Shown here: piece after piece, positions 1-10,076 of the stretch | Numbering within the stretch: the first letter of the stretch is position 1 | Layout: each line of letters opens with the position of its first letter | Source of the DNA: Halomonas sp. | Lineage (GTDB): Bacteria; Pseudomonadota; Gammaproteobacteria; Pseudomonadales; Halomonadaceae | Assembly (NCBI GenBank): GCA_018401555.1 | Contig: JAGYKP010000081.1 | Location: forward strand, 62,001-126,000 | DNA: 64,000 nucleotides | Direction: 5' to 3' | The notes under the pieces: model-generated | Seen by the model: the letters and a program-made list of their open reading frames with translations, nothing else | Databases searched by the model: none | Told to the model about the DNA's origin: nothing | Program-made: the position numbers and the translations under genes

Positions 1-423
1 GTTCGCCGAGTGCGGGCCGCCGCGCTGCTCGAGGCTGATCAGGGTGTAGATGGTCAGGATCAGGGTGGCGTTGGCGATGGTGGCGTAGCGCTGGCTGACC
101 GCGCCGAGCATGGTCATGCCGAAGGCCGCCAGGCCCAGGGTCACCACCAGCGGCCAGGGGTGCGCGAAGAGCAGCTCCATCGCCAGCGAGGCCAGCGCAA
201 AGCAGACCAGGGTAACCAGCAGGGCGGCAAGCCGGCCGGACCAGTCGTCATCGGTCTCGGCCAGGGCGCTGGCGATGGCGCCCAGGAACAGCGGGATCAG
301 GCCGGCCATGTCGCCGCGCCACCAGCTCAGCAGGGTGATGCCGGCCAGGGCGATGAATACCCGCAGGCTGTAGGCCGCGGGCTCGAGGGTCCAGAAGCGT
401 CGCAGGACCAGTGAGGGGGTCAT
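1..423 (-). CDS. yccS: YccS/FUSC-family inner membrane protein, N-terminal part (runs off the window)
   Basis: The minus strand is open from an ATG at 423 to the window edge and gives about 141 residues with no stop. The start MTPSLVLRRFWTLEPAAY leads into hydrophobic segments and the stretch FLGAIASALAETDDDWSGRL, which closely matches my memory of the N-terminal membrane domain of E. coli YccS. These are multi-pass inner membrane proteins of the FUSC/aromatic acid exporter superfamily with a cytoplasmic C-terminal domain and no firm substrate. The family is roughly 700 residues, so most of the protein lies outside the window. The small SCP2-like gene ends 22 bases upstream, so the two may be co-transcribed. 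Confidence 0.8.
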   Translation of the reverse strand, partial: MTPSLVLRRFWTLEPAAYSLRVFIALAGITLLSWWRGDMAGLIPLFLGAIASALAETDDDWSGRLAALLVTLVCFALASLAMELLFAHPWPLVVTLGLAAFGMTMLGAVSQRYATIANATLILTIYTLISLEQRGGPHSAN

Positions 424-445
424 GGCGGGCACGGGTCTCCCGCGG

Positions 446-802
446 TCAGAGATGGCGCAGCAGCTTCTGCAGACGCTGGAGGTCGGCGGCGTCGCCGACC
501 AGGCGCACGCGCCCGTCCATCATGCCATCGAGGAAGACCTGCTGGGTCGGCTTGCGCAATACCTCGAACGCGGTGGCCGCGTCCTCGAAGCGCAGTTCCA
601 GGTCGAGGTCCACCGGCAGGCCGCGGCCGTGGGCGATGCCACGCGGCGACATGCGGTAGTGGCGAGCGATGGAAAGATCCTCGGTGGCCACGCCCCAGTC
701 GAGGCCGCGCATCTCGCCGAGCAGCTCGCGGAAGCGGGGGTTGCGACGCAGGGCGCGCTTGAGCAACCAGCCCAGCACCCAGAGCAGCAGTTTCAGCTTC
801 AT
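446..802 (-). CDS. Small SCP2-like hypothetical protein
   Basis: A 118-residue protein starting MKLKLLLWVLGWLLKRALRR: a hydrophobic start that becomes basic, then an alpha/beta domain. The C-terminal part, with the phrase DGMMDGRVRLVGDAADLQRL, resembles the SCP2 sterol-carrier fold, in which a short strand and a helix close a lipid-binding pocket. I infer a lipid- or ubiquinone-related accessory role, but nothing in the sequence proves it. It sits between hupB and the yccS-like gene on the same strand. The coding frame is intact and the codon use looks like its neighbours. Confidence 0.6.
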   Translation of the reverse strand: MKLKLLLWVLGWLLKRALRRNPRFRELLGEMRGLDWGVATEDLSIARHYRMSPRGIAHGRGLPVDLDLELRFEDAATAFEVLRKPTQQVFLDGMMDGRVRLVGDAADLQRLQKLLRHL

Positions 803-875
803 GTCATCACCACCGAATCCCTGGAGGGTGGAAGCGAAGACGCCCGGCGCCGAAGGCGGGCCAGGCGTACCAGGA

Positions 876-1151
876 TCACTTGGCCACGGCGTCCTTGAGG
901 CCCTTGCCCGGCTTGAAGGCCACGGTCTTGCTGGCCGGAATGGTCAGTGGCTGACCGGTCTGGGGATTCTTGCCGGTGCGCGCGGCGCGCTCGCGCACGG
1001 CGAAGGTACCGAAGCCGATCAATGCGACATCCTGACCCTGGGCGACACTCCCGGTGATCTCGTCGAGAATGACATTGAGCACCTGGCTCGCCTTGTCCTT
1101 GGACAGATCGGCACGCTCGGCAATCGCCGCCGCGAGTTCTGGCTTACGCAT
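876..1151 (-). CDS. hupB: DNA-binding protein HU (beta-type)
   Basis: A 91-residue histone-like protein, the usual HU length. It starts MRKPELAAAIAERADLSKDK and carries the family signature GFGTFAVRERAARTGKNPQT, the flexible arm that inserts into the minor groove. HU dimers bend and compact the nucleoid and assist DnaA at the origin. The pattern is closer to E. coli HupB than HupA, although a species with a single HU gene would make that distinction empty. About 158 bases separate it from the upstream flavoprotein gene, room for its own promoter. Confidence 0.93.
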   Translation of the reverse strand: MRKPELAAAIAERADLSKDKASQVLNVILDEITGSVAQGQDVALIGFGTFAVRERAARTGKNPQTGQPLTIPASKTVAFKPGKGLKDAVAK

Positions 1152-1309
1152 ACAACCCTCCTGGTGTTGGCACTGGATCCCGGCGCAGCGCGCGGGATGT
1201 TGTTGTCATGGCAGACGGCGCTCGCCGTTCACCCGGTCTCTTGCCGGGCGACGGGCGAACGGCGTCGAAAGGCACTCTGCGGCGACCGCATCGAGCCGTC
1301 ACCGCTGAC

Positions 1310-2471
1310 CTAGCCTAGCAACGCCGGCGCAGCCCGCGCCAGTTCGACTTTCCGACGCACGCAGGCCCCTGTCAACGCAAATCCGATCAAACGTCCGTCC
1401 TCGGCCTCGGCCAGGGCGGTGAGATCCCCCGCCTCCCCCTCGATGCGCCAGCGTGCCGGTGCCTGCGCGGGGGGCAGCGCCACCACCGGCAGCAACGGCG
1501 TCTTGACCAGTACCGGCCGGCGCCATAGCGAACCGCCGTGGGCGTGCCGGCGAGGGTGCGGGCCAGGGCCCGGGCGGAGGCCTGGAGCGGCTGCACGTAC
1601 ATGGCGTTGACCCCCTCGACGCAGGCCACATCGCCCAGCGCGTAGACATCCGGCGCCGAGGTGGCGAGGGTCCGGTCGGTGTGGATGCCCGCGGTGCTCA
1701 CCGCGAGGCCCGCCGCCTCGGCCAGCGACGTGCGCGGCCTGAGGCCGGTGGCCAGCAGGACCAGGTCGGCCACCACGGCAGCGCCGCCTTCGAGACACAC
1801 CAGCGCATCGCCACCCTCGGCCTGGAGTCCCACGACCCCTGCGCCCAGGTGCAGGCCCATGCCGGCGTCCCGGAAGGCCTCGCCCAGCGCTCGCCCCAGC
1901 GGCTCGGGAAGCAGGCGCGGCAGCGGCGCAGCCTCCGGTGCCACCAGGCTCACCCGGTGGCCGCCGGCCAGCAGGTCGTTGGCGAACTCGCAGCCCACCA
2001 GGCCGGCACCGACGATGGCCACCCTGGCCGGCCGGCCCAGGTCGCTCACCGCGGCGTGGAAGGCGCGGTAGTCGTCCAGGTCGTTGACCGTCATCACCCG
2101 TCCGGCCAGGGCCTCCGGCACATCGAAGGGGGCGATCGGTGCCGCCCCGGTCGCCAGCACCAGCTCCCCGTAGTCCAGCCGCTCCTCGCCGATGCGCAGG
2201 GCATGGGCCCGCGTGTCGATGGCCCCGACCCGGGTATGGGTGCGCACCACCGCATTCAGCGACTCGGCGATCGCCAGGGCGCTGCGGGCGGCCAGCCGCT
2301 CGGGCGCCAGGCCCTTGGCGAAGCCGGTGGAGAGCAGCGGCTTGGAGTAGTCGTCGCCGCTGTCGGCGGTGATCAGGGTCACCGGTCGCTCGGCGTCCAG
2401 CGGGCGCGCAGCTGGCGCAACAGGCCGAGGCCCGCCATGCCGCTGCCGAGGATGGTCAGGGGGGCGCTCAT
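1310..2471 (-). CDS. FAD/NAD-dependent oxidoreductase, rubredoxin reductase-like (two frame breaks)
   Basis: Reading from an ATG at 2471, the product begins LTILGSGMAGLGLLRQL (FAD-binding GxGxxG). It changes frame near 2400, continues through the second nucleotide-binding motif AIVGAGLVGCEFA and the C-terminal flavin motif VYALGDVA, and changes frame again near 1530 to end at 1310. Joined, it is about 385 residues, the size of rubredoxin-NAD+ reductase (RubB/AlkT type). These enzymes pass electrons from NADH to rubredoxin. In Pseudomonas aeruginosa the equivalent gene lies beside rubredoxin genes, HU and ubiC; here HU and ubiC are neighbours but no rubredoxin is visible. The two breaks look like single-base errors. 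Confidence 0.78.
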
Positions 2472-2529
2472 GAATCTCCTCGTCGAGGAAGGGTAATGAT
2501 GGCGCATGGTACACTACCCGCCCCCCAGG

Positions 2530-3101
2530 ATGGACACGGAGTCCGTGGTGCCCGATTCCTCACCTCACGCCCCGCCTGGTGCGGCCGCTGGTTGCCGCCT
2601 GCCCGCGGCACGGCCCGCCATGAGCACCGCCTGGCGACAGTGGCTGGGCTCCTGGACCTGCTGACCCTGCGCTCACCGAGCGCGCGGCCGGCCGCGCCCC
2701 TTCCAGGTCCGTCTGCTCGACCAGCGCACCGCCATCCCGCGACACGACGAGGCCCGTGCCCTCGCCCTGCCGCCGGGACGCTCCGGCCTGGCTGCGCGAG
2801 GTCGCGCTGTGCCTGGGCGAGTCGCCCTGGGTGGTGGCGCGTTCGGTGGCCCCTCTGGAGGGGCTGCCCGCCCATGACCTGGAGCATCTCGGCGAACGCT
2901 CCCTGGGCAGCTGGCTGTTTCGCCAGCCGGACCTCGGAGCGCGGCGCGACTCGAGGTGACCCGCGCGCCCCTGCCGGCTTCCACCCGTCCCGCGGGCCCT
3001 GGGGGCGCCGCTCTGTGTTTCGCCACGACGCCTTCCGCGTGCTGGTGCAGGAGTGGTTCCTCGACGCCATGGCGGATGACCTCGGCCTGCCTTCGCGCTA
3101 G
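2530..3101 (+). CDS. ubiC: Chorismate lyase UbiC (several frame breaks)
   Basis: Chorismate lyase removes pyruvate from chorismate to give 4-hydroxybenzoate, the ring precursor of ubiquinone. Recognisable pieces lie in different frames: [19 protein letters not shown] near 2700-2750, [20 protein letters not shown] near 2800-2850, [11 protein letters not shown] near 2890-2920, and a final [18 protein letters not shown] ending at 3101. At least three frame changes are needed to join them. The start is uncertain: ATG 2530 or a later ATG at 2621 would both fit this short family. The following ubiA begins 35 bases on and supports the assignment. The gene diverges from the flavoprotein gene. Confidence 0.78.
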
Positions 3102-3136
3102 GCTCTTGGCCAACCGCCAACTTCCATGAGGTAGAG

Positions 3137-4030
3137 ATGGACCGCTCCCTGATGCGCCCCACGGGCCTGGCCCGGATACCCGACTTCCTGCGCCTGATGC
3201 GCCTCGACCGCCCCATCGGTACCTGGCTGCTGATGTGGGCCCACCCTGTGGGCGCTGTGGCGGCCGCCGAGGGCCCGCCCGGAGCGCCACCTGCTGCTGC
3301 TCTTCGTCGCCGGCGTCTACCTGATGCGCGCCGCCGGCTGCGTGGTCAACGACTACGCCGACCGCCACTTCGACGGCCACGTCAAGCGAACCCTGGACCG
3401 CCCCCTGGCGACCGGCCGCATCAGCGAGGGCGAGGCCCAGGCGCTGTTCCTGCTGCTGGTGCTCGCGGCCTTCGTGGTGGTGCTGTTCACCAACCTGTTC
3501 ACGGTATTGCTGTCGATCGGCGGGGTGATCCTGGCCTTCATCTACCCCTTCATGAAGCGCTACACCCACCTGCCCCAGGTCTTCCTGGGCGCCGCCTTCT
3601 CCTGGGCGATCCCCATGGCCTTCGGCGCGGTGCTCGGCCAGGTGCCCTTCGAGGCGTGGCTGCTGTTCGCCGCCAACGTGGTATGGACCGTGGCCTACGA
3701 CACCCAGTACGCCATGGTCGACCGCGACGACGACCTCAAGATCGGTATCAAGTCCACCGCGGTGCTGTTCGGCGGCGCCGACCGCTTCATGATCGGCCTG
3801 CTGCAGCTCGTGACGCTGCTGCTGCTGGCTCGGCCGGGGGCAGCTGGCTCGACTGGGCGGCTTCTTCTGGCTGGGCCTGGCGGCCATGGCGGCGCACCTT
3901 CGCCTGGCAGCACTGGCTGATCCGCGAGCGCGAGCGCGAGCCCTGCTTCCGGGCCTTTCTCAACAACTACTGGTCGGGGCTGCTGGTGTTCGCCGGCATC
4001 GCCCTGAGCCTGTGGCCGGGCATCCAGTAG
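3137..4030 (+). CDS. ubiA: 4-hydroxybenzoate polyprenyltransferase UbiA (frame breaks)
   Basis: UbiA joins the polyprenyl chain to 4-hydroxybenzoate in the inner membrane, the step after UbiC. The two diagnostic Asp-rich motifs are present: [20 protein letters not shown] near 3349-3408 and [20 protein letters not shown] near 3696-3755. They are separated by hydrophobic segments such as [14 protein letters not shown]. The start [20 protein letters not shown] and the end [13 protein letters not shown] share a frame, while the middle is shifted from about 3250 and returns by about 3890 (an extra G near 3238 is one likely cause). The length of about 297 codons is normal for the family. Confidence 0.88.
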   Translation: MDRSLMRPTGLARIPDFLRLMRLDRPIGTWLLMWAHPVGAVAAAEGPPGAPPAAALRRRRLPDARRRLRGQRLRRPPLRRPRQANPGPPPGDRPHQRGRGPGAVPAAGARGLRGGAVHQPVHGIAVDRRGDPGLHLPLHEALHPPAPGLPGRRLLLGDPHGLRRGARPGALRGVAAVRRQRGMDRGLRHPVRHGRPRRRPQDRYQVHRGAVRRRRPLHDRPAAARDAAAAGSAGGSWLDWAASSGWAWRPWRRTFAWQHWLIREREREPCFRAFLNNYWSGLLVFAGIALSLWPGIQ

Positions 4031-4037
4031 GGCAGTG

Positions 4038-4055
4038 CTGTCACTCCAGTGTCAT
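4038..4055 (+). promoter_or_regulatory. Pho box upstream of phoB
   Basis: Two heptamers, CTGTCAC and GTGTCAT, start 11 bases apart with a 4-base spacer, the geometry of the PhoB-binding Pho box (consensus CTGTCAT repeats every 11 bases). A CATAAT hexamer at 4053-4058 can serve as the -10 element. The site lies about 50 bases before the phoB ATG, in the 75-base gap after ubiA. The layout resembles the self-activated E. coli phoB promoter, so autoregulation by phosphate starvation is inferred. Confidence 0.75.
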
Positions 4056-4105
4056 AATGGCGTGGTGCAATCGACATCGATCCGTCATTGACCCGAGGCT
4101 TCCGG

Positions 4106-4794
4106 ATGACCGCCAAGACCGTACTGATTGTCGATGACGAGGCACCCATTCGCGAGATGATCGCTGTGGCGCTGGAAATGGCTGACTATCGCGTGCTTGA
4201 AGCGGACAACGCCCAGGATGCCCATGCGATGGTCGTTGACCACCAGCCCGACCTGCTGCTGCTGGACTGGATGATGCCGGGCACCAGCGGCATCGAGCTG
4301 GCCCGTCGTCTCAAGCGCGAAGAGGCCACCGCTGAGCTGCCAATTATTATGCTGACCGCCAAAGGCGAAGAGGACAACAAGATCCAGGGGCTCGAGTCCG
4401 GCGCCGATGACTACATCACCAAGCCCTTCTCGCCCCGCGAGCTGGTGGCGCGCCTCAAGGCCGTGCTGCGCCGCGCCACACCGCGCGGCGTCGAGGATCC
4501 GGTGGAGGTGGAGGGCTGCTGCTCGACCCGGTCAGCCACCGGGTCAGCGCCGACGGCCAGGGGCTGGAGATGGGCCCCACCGAGTACCGCCTGCTGCAGT
4601 TCTTCATGACCCACCAGGAGCGCGCCTACACCCGCAGCCAGCTGCTCGACCAGGTGTGGGGCGGCAACGTCTACGTCGAGGAGCGTACCGTCGACGTGCA
4701 TATCCGCCGCCTGCGCAAGGCGCTGGGCGAGCGCCACCAGCACCTGGTACAGACGGTGCGCGGCACCGGCTACCGGTTCTCCGCCAAGGCTTGA
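4106..4794 (+). CDS. phoB: Phosphate regulon response regulator PhoB (one frame break)
   Basis: OmpR-family response regulator that activates Pho-box promoters when phosphorylated by PhoR. The receiver domain starts [12 protein letters not shown] and holds the phospho-acceptor in [10 protein letters not shown]. From the ATG at 4106 this Asp is residue 54, as in E. coli PhoB, which supports that start over an upstream TTG at 4088; a GAGG ribosome-binding site also fits. The DNA-binding winged helix includes [13 protein letters not shown] and [14 protein letters not shown]. The frame breaks near 4513, where adding one G to a GGG run restores the reading. phoR begins two bases after the stop. 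Confidence 0.92.
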
Positions 4795-4795
4795 C

Positions 4796-6099
4796 GTGAG
4801 GCTCTGGAAGCGCGAGCTGTGGCGCCTGCTCCTGCTGGCAGGAGTGGGCCTGCTGACCGGCTGGCCGCTGGGCGCACCGGGAGTCGGCCTGGCCCTGGGA
4901 CTCGCGCTGTGTCTCGGCTGCCACCTCTATCAGTTGCGCAGCCTCTACCGCTGGCTGACCCATGACACCCAGGCGGAGCCGCCCTCGGCCGCGGGGCTGT
5001 GGGGCGACCTGATGGACCGCCTCTACCGCTACCAGAAGGGCCAGCGCATCACCCAGGGGCGGCTGCTCAGCACCCTGCGGCGTATCCAGGAATCTTCCGA
5101 GGCGATGCGCGACAGCGTGGTGATGCTCGACCGCCATGGCGACATGGAGTGGTGGAACAGCGCCGCGGAGCAGATGCTGGGGCTGAAGGCGGCGCTGGAT
5201 CGCGGTCACCACATCACCAACCTGTTGCGCGACCCACGCTTCATCGACTACTTCCACCGTCGCGACTACCGCGAACCGCTGACCCTGCCCTCGCCCATCG
5301 ACGAGCGCATGATCCTGCAGTTCCAGATCACCCTCTACGGCGACGACGAGCGCCTGCTGATGGCCCGCGATATCACCCGCCTGCACCGCCTGGAGGAGAT
5401 GCGTCGCGACTTCGTGGCCAACGTCTCCCACGAGCTGCGCACGCCGCTCACGGTGCTCGCCGGCTATCTGGAGACCTACGCCGACCAGGCCGAGCTGTTG
5501 CCGCCGCGCCTGGGACGCGGCCTCGCCAGCATGCAGGAGCAGACCACGCGCATGCAGAACCTGGTCCAGGACCTGCTGCTGCTCTCGCGGCTGGAGATCG
5601 ACCGCGGCGGCGCCGACCACGCCCCGCTGGACATGGCCGCACTGCTGGAGAGCGTCAGGCGCGACGCCGAGGCGCTCTCCGGCGGCCGCCATGTCATCGC
5701 GGTGGAGCTCAAGGAGCCGCGGGCCCTGACAGGCAGCGAGCAGGAGGTCCGCAGCGCCCTCTCCAACCTGGCCTTCAACGCCGTGCGCTACACCCCGAAG
5801 GCAGCCATGTCACCCTGAGCTGGCGCCCCGGCGCCGACCACGGCGCCTGCCTGGAGGTGATCGACGACGGCGAGGGCATCGATCCGGTGCATATCCCGCG
5901 CCTTACCGAGCGCTTCTACCGGGTCGACAAGGGGCGCAGCGCGGCCACCGGCGGTACCGGCCTGGGCCTGGCCATCGTCAAGCACGTGCTGCTGCGCCAC
6001 GATGCCCGCCTGGAGATCGATTCCCTGCCCCACCAGGGGGCCACCTTCCGCTGCGTCTTCCCCGCCACCCGGCTAGTCAACGGCACGCGCGCGGACTGA
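4796..6099 (+). CDS. phoR: Phosphate regulon sensor histidine kinase PhoR (one frame break)
   Basis: Starts with GTG at 4796, directly after phoB. Order of parts: two N-terminal membrane segments (residues about 8-47), a charged linker, a PAS region with the phrase VVMLDRHGDMEWWNSAAEQM, the H-box FVANVSHELRTPL with the phosphorylated His at about residue 212, then the ATPase domain. The ATPase motifs are NLAFNAVRYTP (N box), IDDGEGI and GGTGLGLAIV. The frame breaks near 5803; one extra G in the AAGGC stretch gives the expected YTPKGSHVTLSW. About 434 residues when joined. PhoR phosphorylates PhoB under phosphate limitation, and its state is set through PhoU and the Pst transporter encoded downstream. 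Confidence 0.92.
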
Positions 6100-6106
6100 C
6101 CCCGCC

Positions 6107-6837
6107 TCAGCCGCGGCGCGCCGGCAGGTCGCGATAGTGGCCATCCCACATCAGCACCGCGGCGGGGCCACCGCCCCGGGCAGCAGGAAGAGGTTGGCCA
6201 GCGGCAGCCAGGTGATCAGGGTGACCCCGCCACCGTAGCTCAGCGTCGGCCACCAGCGAGACTTCAGGCGGCGCCGCATGTCGGCGAAGCTCACCTTGTT
6301 GTTGTCCATGGGGTAGTCGAGGTAGGTGATCGCCATCATCCAGGCCGAGAACAGCGCCCACAGCAGCGGCGCCACCAGGTTGACCACGGGAATCCAGCTG
6401 ATCACGAACAGCGCCGCCATGCGTGGCAGGATGTAGGCGAGCTTGACCATCTCGCGGCCCAGGGCATCCACCGCGGTCTTGGCCAGGCCACGGTCGTCGA
6501 GGGGCGCCCGGCCGGTGGCGGCGATCTCCACCTTCTCGGCCAGGAAGCCGTAGAAGGGCGCGGCGATGATATGGGTCACCAGGGTGAAGGTGAAGAACAC
6601 CGCCAGCACCAGACTGAGCACGAACAGCGGCCAGATCAGCCACTCCAGCCAGGCGAGCCAGCCAGGCACCATGGCCATCCAGTGGTCCAGCCAGCTGCCG
6701 AAGTTGGCCAGCACGAACCACAGCATGGCGACATAGACCAGCAGGTTCACGGCGATGGGAGCAAACACGTAGCGGCGCAGGCCGGCCCCGTAGACCAGGC
6801 GGGTTCCACGGGACAGCGCCGTGAAGGCATCAAGCAT
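6107..6837 (-). CDS. cysZ: CysZ/EI24-family membrane protein (one frame break)
   Basis: Begins MLDAFTALSRGTRLVYGAGL, followed by alternating long hydrophobic segments (LLVYVAMLWFVLANF, LIWPLFVLSLVLAVFF) typical of the CysZ/EI24 family. The motif THIIAAPFYGFLAEKVE and the later YLDYPMDNNKVSF match my memory of CysZ proteins. In enterobacteria CysZ supports sulfate uptake for cysteine synthesis. The frame breaks near 6170 inside the last segment; reading on in the other frame gives an end at 6107 (DGHYRDLPARRG). It converges with phoR, whose stop is only 7 bases away, and it lies 91 bases below phoU. Its position next to phosphate genes may be accidental. Confidence 0.82.
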
Positions 6838-6928
6838 TGCAGTTCCTTGCGAGAGCGACGACCAATGAAAGCAGGCCATCACCCTGCGGCGATGGCCTGC
6901 GCTATTGACGATGAATCGCCGCCCGAGG

Positions 6929-7657
6929 TCAATCCCTGCGCGAGATCGCCTCGGCGTCGAGGTCCTCGGGGTCGGTGTGGCGGATGTCCATGCCCTTGAC
7001 CAGGTAGACCACATACTCGGCCAGGTTGTTGGCGTGGTCACCGATACGCTCCAGGGCACGCAGGATCCACATCAGGCTGAGCACCGGCGAGATCGAGCGC
7101 GCGTCCTCCATCATGAAGGTCATCAGCGAACGCATGGCGCTCTGGTACTCGTTGTCGACCTGCTCGTCCTCGTGGACCAGCTTGAGCGCCAGCTCGGTAT
7201 CGAAGCGGGCGAAGGAGGTCAGGGCGTCACGCACCATGCGCCGCACATGCTCGCTGATCATGCGCACCTCGACGAAGCCGCGGCTGCCGTTGTCGCCGTC
7301 GATCAGTTCACAGGCGTTGCGGGCGATCTTGCTCGCCTCGTCGCCGATGCGCTCGAGATCGGAGCCGGCACGGATCACCGCCAGCACCAGGCGCAGGTCG
7401 GAGGCGGTGGGCTGGCGGCGCGCCAGCACCTGGGTGCACTCCGCGTCGATCTTGATCTGCATGTCGTTGACCGCGCGGTCATTCTCGACCACCTGGCGAC
7501 CCAGCGCGGAATCGCCCTCGAGCAGGGCCGTGACGGCGTCCTGGACCTGCTTCTCGACCAGCCCCCCCATCGCCATCAGGTGGGTCTTGAGCTCCTCGAG
7601 CTCCTGGTTGAACTGCCGGGAAATATGCTGGCTGTGGATATCGCTGCTGATGTCCAT
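6929..7657 (-). CDS. phoU: Phosphate signalling protein PhoU
   Basis: An intact 242-residue protein, the normal length. It has the two PhoU three-helix repeats, each with the acidic metal-binding signature: GSDLERIGDEASKIARNA in the first and LRALERIGDHANNLAEY in the second. PhoU couples the Pst transporter to PhoR and suppresses the Pho response when phosphate is plentiful. It is the last gene of the pst operon, 25 bases after pstB. The protein opens MDISSDIHSQHISRQFNQEL, and the start ATG at 7657 has a purine-rich site before it. Confidence 0.96.
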   Translation of the reverse strand: MDISSDIHSQHISRQFNQELEELKTHLMAMGGLVEKQVQDAVTALLEGDSALGRQVVENDRAVNDMQIKIDAECTQVLARRQPTASDLRLVLAVIRAGSDLERIGDEASKIARNACELIDGDNGSRGFVEVRMISEHVRRMVRDALTSFARFDTELALKLVHEDEQVDNEYQSAMRSLMTFMMEDARSISPVLSLMWILRALERIGDHANNLAEYVVYLVKGMDIRHTDPEDLDAEAISRRD

Positions 7658-7682
7658 GGGACTCTCCTTGGGGCCGGACCAT

Positions 7683-8496
7683 TCAGGTCATGCGCCCGGT
7701 GATGTAGTTCTCGGTGCGCCGCAGGCGCGGATTGGTGAACAGCGTCCGGGTGGGGCCGTACTCCACCAGTTCGCCCTGCTGCAGGAAGGCGGTGTAGTCG
7801 GAGACCCGCGCCGCCTGCTGCATGTTGTGGGTGACCAGCACCAGGCTGAGCCGCGACTTCAGGTTGCGGATCAGCTCCTCGATCTTCAGGGTCGAGATCG
7901 GATCCAGGGCCGAGGCCGGCTCGTCGAGCAGCAGCACCTCGGGCTGCACGGCCAGGGTACGGGCGATGACCAGGCGCTGCTGCTGGCCGCCGGAGAGGGT
8001 CCACGCCGAGGCGCGCAGGCGATCCTTCACCTCCTCCCACAGCGCCGCCGACTGCAGGGCCCACTCCACGGTGTCATCCATCTCGCGCTTGCGCATGCCG
8101 CCCTGCAGGCGCAGACCGAAGGCCACGTTGTCGTAGATCGACATGGGGAAGGGGTTGGGTGCCTGGAACACCATGCCCACCCGACGCCGAAGCTCCGCCA
8201 CGTCCACCTGAGGGGCGTGGATATCCTGCCCTTCGAGACGGATCTCACCGCGCCGCACCACCTCTTCGTTGAGGTCATGGAGCCGATTGAGGGCACGCAG
8301 CAGGGTCGACTTGCCGCAGCCCGACGGCCCGATGAAGGCCGTCACCCGATGCCGCGGAATACGCAGCGTGAGATCGCGCAGCGCCGGCTTCTCGCCATAG
8401 GCGAGGCTCAGGCCAGCGATCTCCAGGGCTGCTCCGGCGGCCGCGAAAGTCGATGATCGGCCCGCCGGCGGCGGCTGACGACGTGAAAACGGACAC
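7683..8496 (-). CDS. pstB: Phosphate ABC transporter ATP-binding protein PstB (one frame break)
   Basis: ABC ATPase that powers high-affinity phosphate uptake. It contains Walker [10 protein letters not shown], the PstB-typical [19 protein letters not shown], the ABC signature LSGGQQQR, Walker [13 protein letters not shown] and the H-loop [10 protein letters not shown]. The N-terminus starts with GTG at 8496 behind a GGAGAG site ([12 protein letters not shown]), then changes frame near 8450 before [19 protein letters not shown]. Joined length is about 271 residues, as expected. It lies 26 bases after pstA and 25 before phoU in one operon. Confidence 0.93.
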
Positions 8497-8522
8497 GAAA
8501 CAGTCTCTCCCTGGGGCCGGCG

Positions 8523-10076
8523 CTACCAGCGCGACGGCGCCCCATGACGCGCCCTCAGATGATGACGCAGGAATATTGCAGTCAGGTTAAGCACCAGAAT
8601 TACCAGCACCAGCAGCAACGCGGTGGCGAAAACCAGCGGCATGGCGGCCTGGACGTCATCGCCGTGGAAGGCCGCGTCGTAGATGTGATAGCCCAGATGC
8701 ATGAACTTGCGCTCAAGATGCAGGAAGGGAAAGTCGCCGTCCACCGGCACCTGGGCGCCAGCTCCACACCCCCACCAGCATCAGCGGCGCCACCTCGCCG
8801 GCGGCCCGGGCCACGGCCAGGATCATCCCGGTCAGCATGGCGGGCAGGGTCATCGGCAGCACCACCCGGGTGAGCATCTCCATGCGCGTGGCGCCCAGGG
8901 CCAGGGCCCCCTCCCGCTGGTGGTCGGGCACCCGGGCCAGCCCCTCCTCGGTGGCCACGATCACCACCGGCAGGGTCAGCAGGGCGAGGGTCAGGGAGGC
9001 CCACAGCAGGCCCCCGGTGCCGAAGGTGGGCGACGGCAGGCGGTCGTCGAAGAACCACTCGTCCAGGGTGCCGCCGATGCCATAGACGAACACCCCGAGC
9101 CCGAACACCCCGTAGACGATGGCGGGTACCCCGGCCAGGTTGCGTACCCCGATGCGCACCAGCCGGGTGAGAGGCCCCTGGTGGGCCACCTCGTTGCAGG
9201 TAGATGCCCGCCAGCACCCCGAAGGGGGTCACCACCAGCGACATCAGCAGCACCATCAGCACGGTGCCGAAGATCGCCGGCCATACCCCACCGGCGCTGT
9301 TGGCGGCGCGCGGCCCCTCGGAGAGGAAGCCCCATACGCCCCCTGCCCAGGCGCCGAGCTTGTCCACCGGCGACGCGGCATGCTGGGATCGCCAGGCACG
9401 CAGCACGACGTCCAGCGGCTGCTCGACACGACGCCCGTCGACGCTCTCCACTATCAGGGTATCGCCGCCCATGGCCGCCTGGAGCTCGCGGATCCGTGCA
9501 TTGGCCGCGGCCAGCTCGCGCGGGACTCGGCGTTGCCACTGCCGTCGGCACTCTCGAGGCGCCGGACCAGGGGCACCACCACTCGTCGCGCAGCCGGTCG
9601 CGCTCGTCGCGCAAGGCATCGAGCTCGGCCAGCCGCGCCTGCGGCAGGCGGCGGGCCAGGCGAGCCTCCCCGCCGTGGCGCTCGCCGTTGCCCTCCGAGG
9701 GCCACCAGCCGACCGAGGAAGTCGCCCCAGCGGCTGCGCTCCAGCATCACGGCAGCTCGGCAGGCGCCTCCACCGCCGCGATCGCGTCCAGGGCGATCCA
9801 GCGCCAGCGATCGCCGTCCAGGTCGCGGTTGCCGGTGAAGTAGAGCCGTTCACGCGCCTCGTCACCGGGGAGCCGCTCCTCGCGTACCGCCACCCCGGCG
9901 AAGGGCTGGCCATCCTGGGGTGTCACCAGCACCACCTCGGCAGGCCAGAAGTGGCCCAGGCCACGAATGGCCAGCAGCAACAGCAGTGCCAGCAGCATCA
10001 GCAGCGACAGCGCCACGCTGCCGGCGGCCAGCCAGGGCCAGGGACCTTCGCCACGCCGGTGCCACAGGCTCCTCAT
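8523..10076 (-). CDS. pstA: Phosphate ABC transporter permease PstA, long form (many frame breaks)
   Basis: Inner-membrane permease of the Pst system. The span of 518 codons fits the long PstA of Pseudomonas rather than the short enterobacterial form. The N-terminus MRSLWHRRGEGPWPWLAAGS leads into a membrane helix. A long soluble insertion follows (LYFTGNRDLDGDRWRWIALD, RELAAANARIRELQAAMGGD), then the permease core (FGTVLMVLLMSLVVTPFG, NLAGVPAIVYGVFGLGVFVY, GEVAPLMLVGV) and the final ILVLNLTAIFLRHH. At least five frame changes between about 8760 and 9770 are needed to link these parts. The ATG overlaps the pstC stop as ATGA, showing translational coupling. Confidence 0.87.

Noticed and set aside
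2496..2530. Start of ubiC at ATG 2494 or 2497
   Set aside because: The resulting residues show no family resemblance and lie in a different frame from the recognisable pieces.
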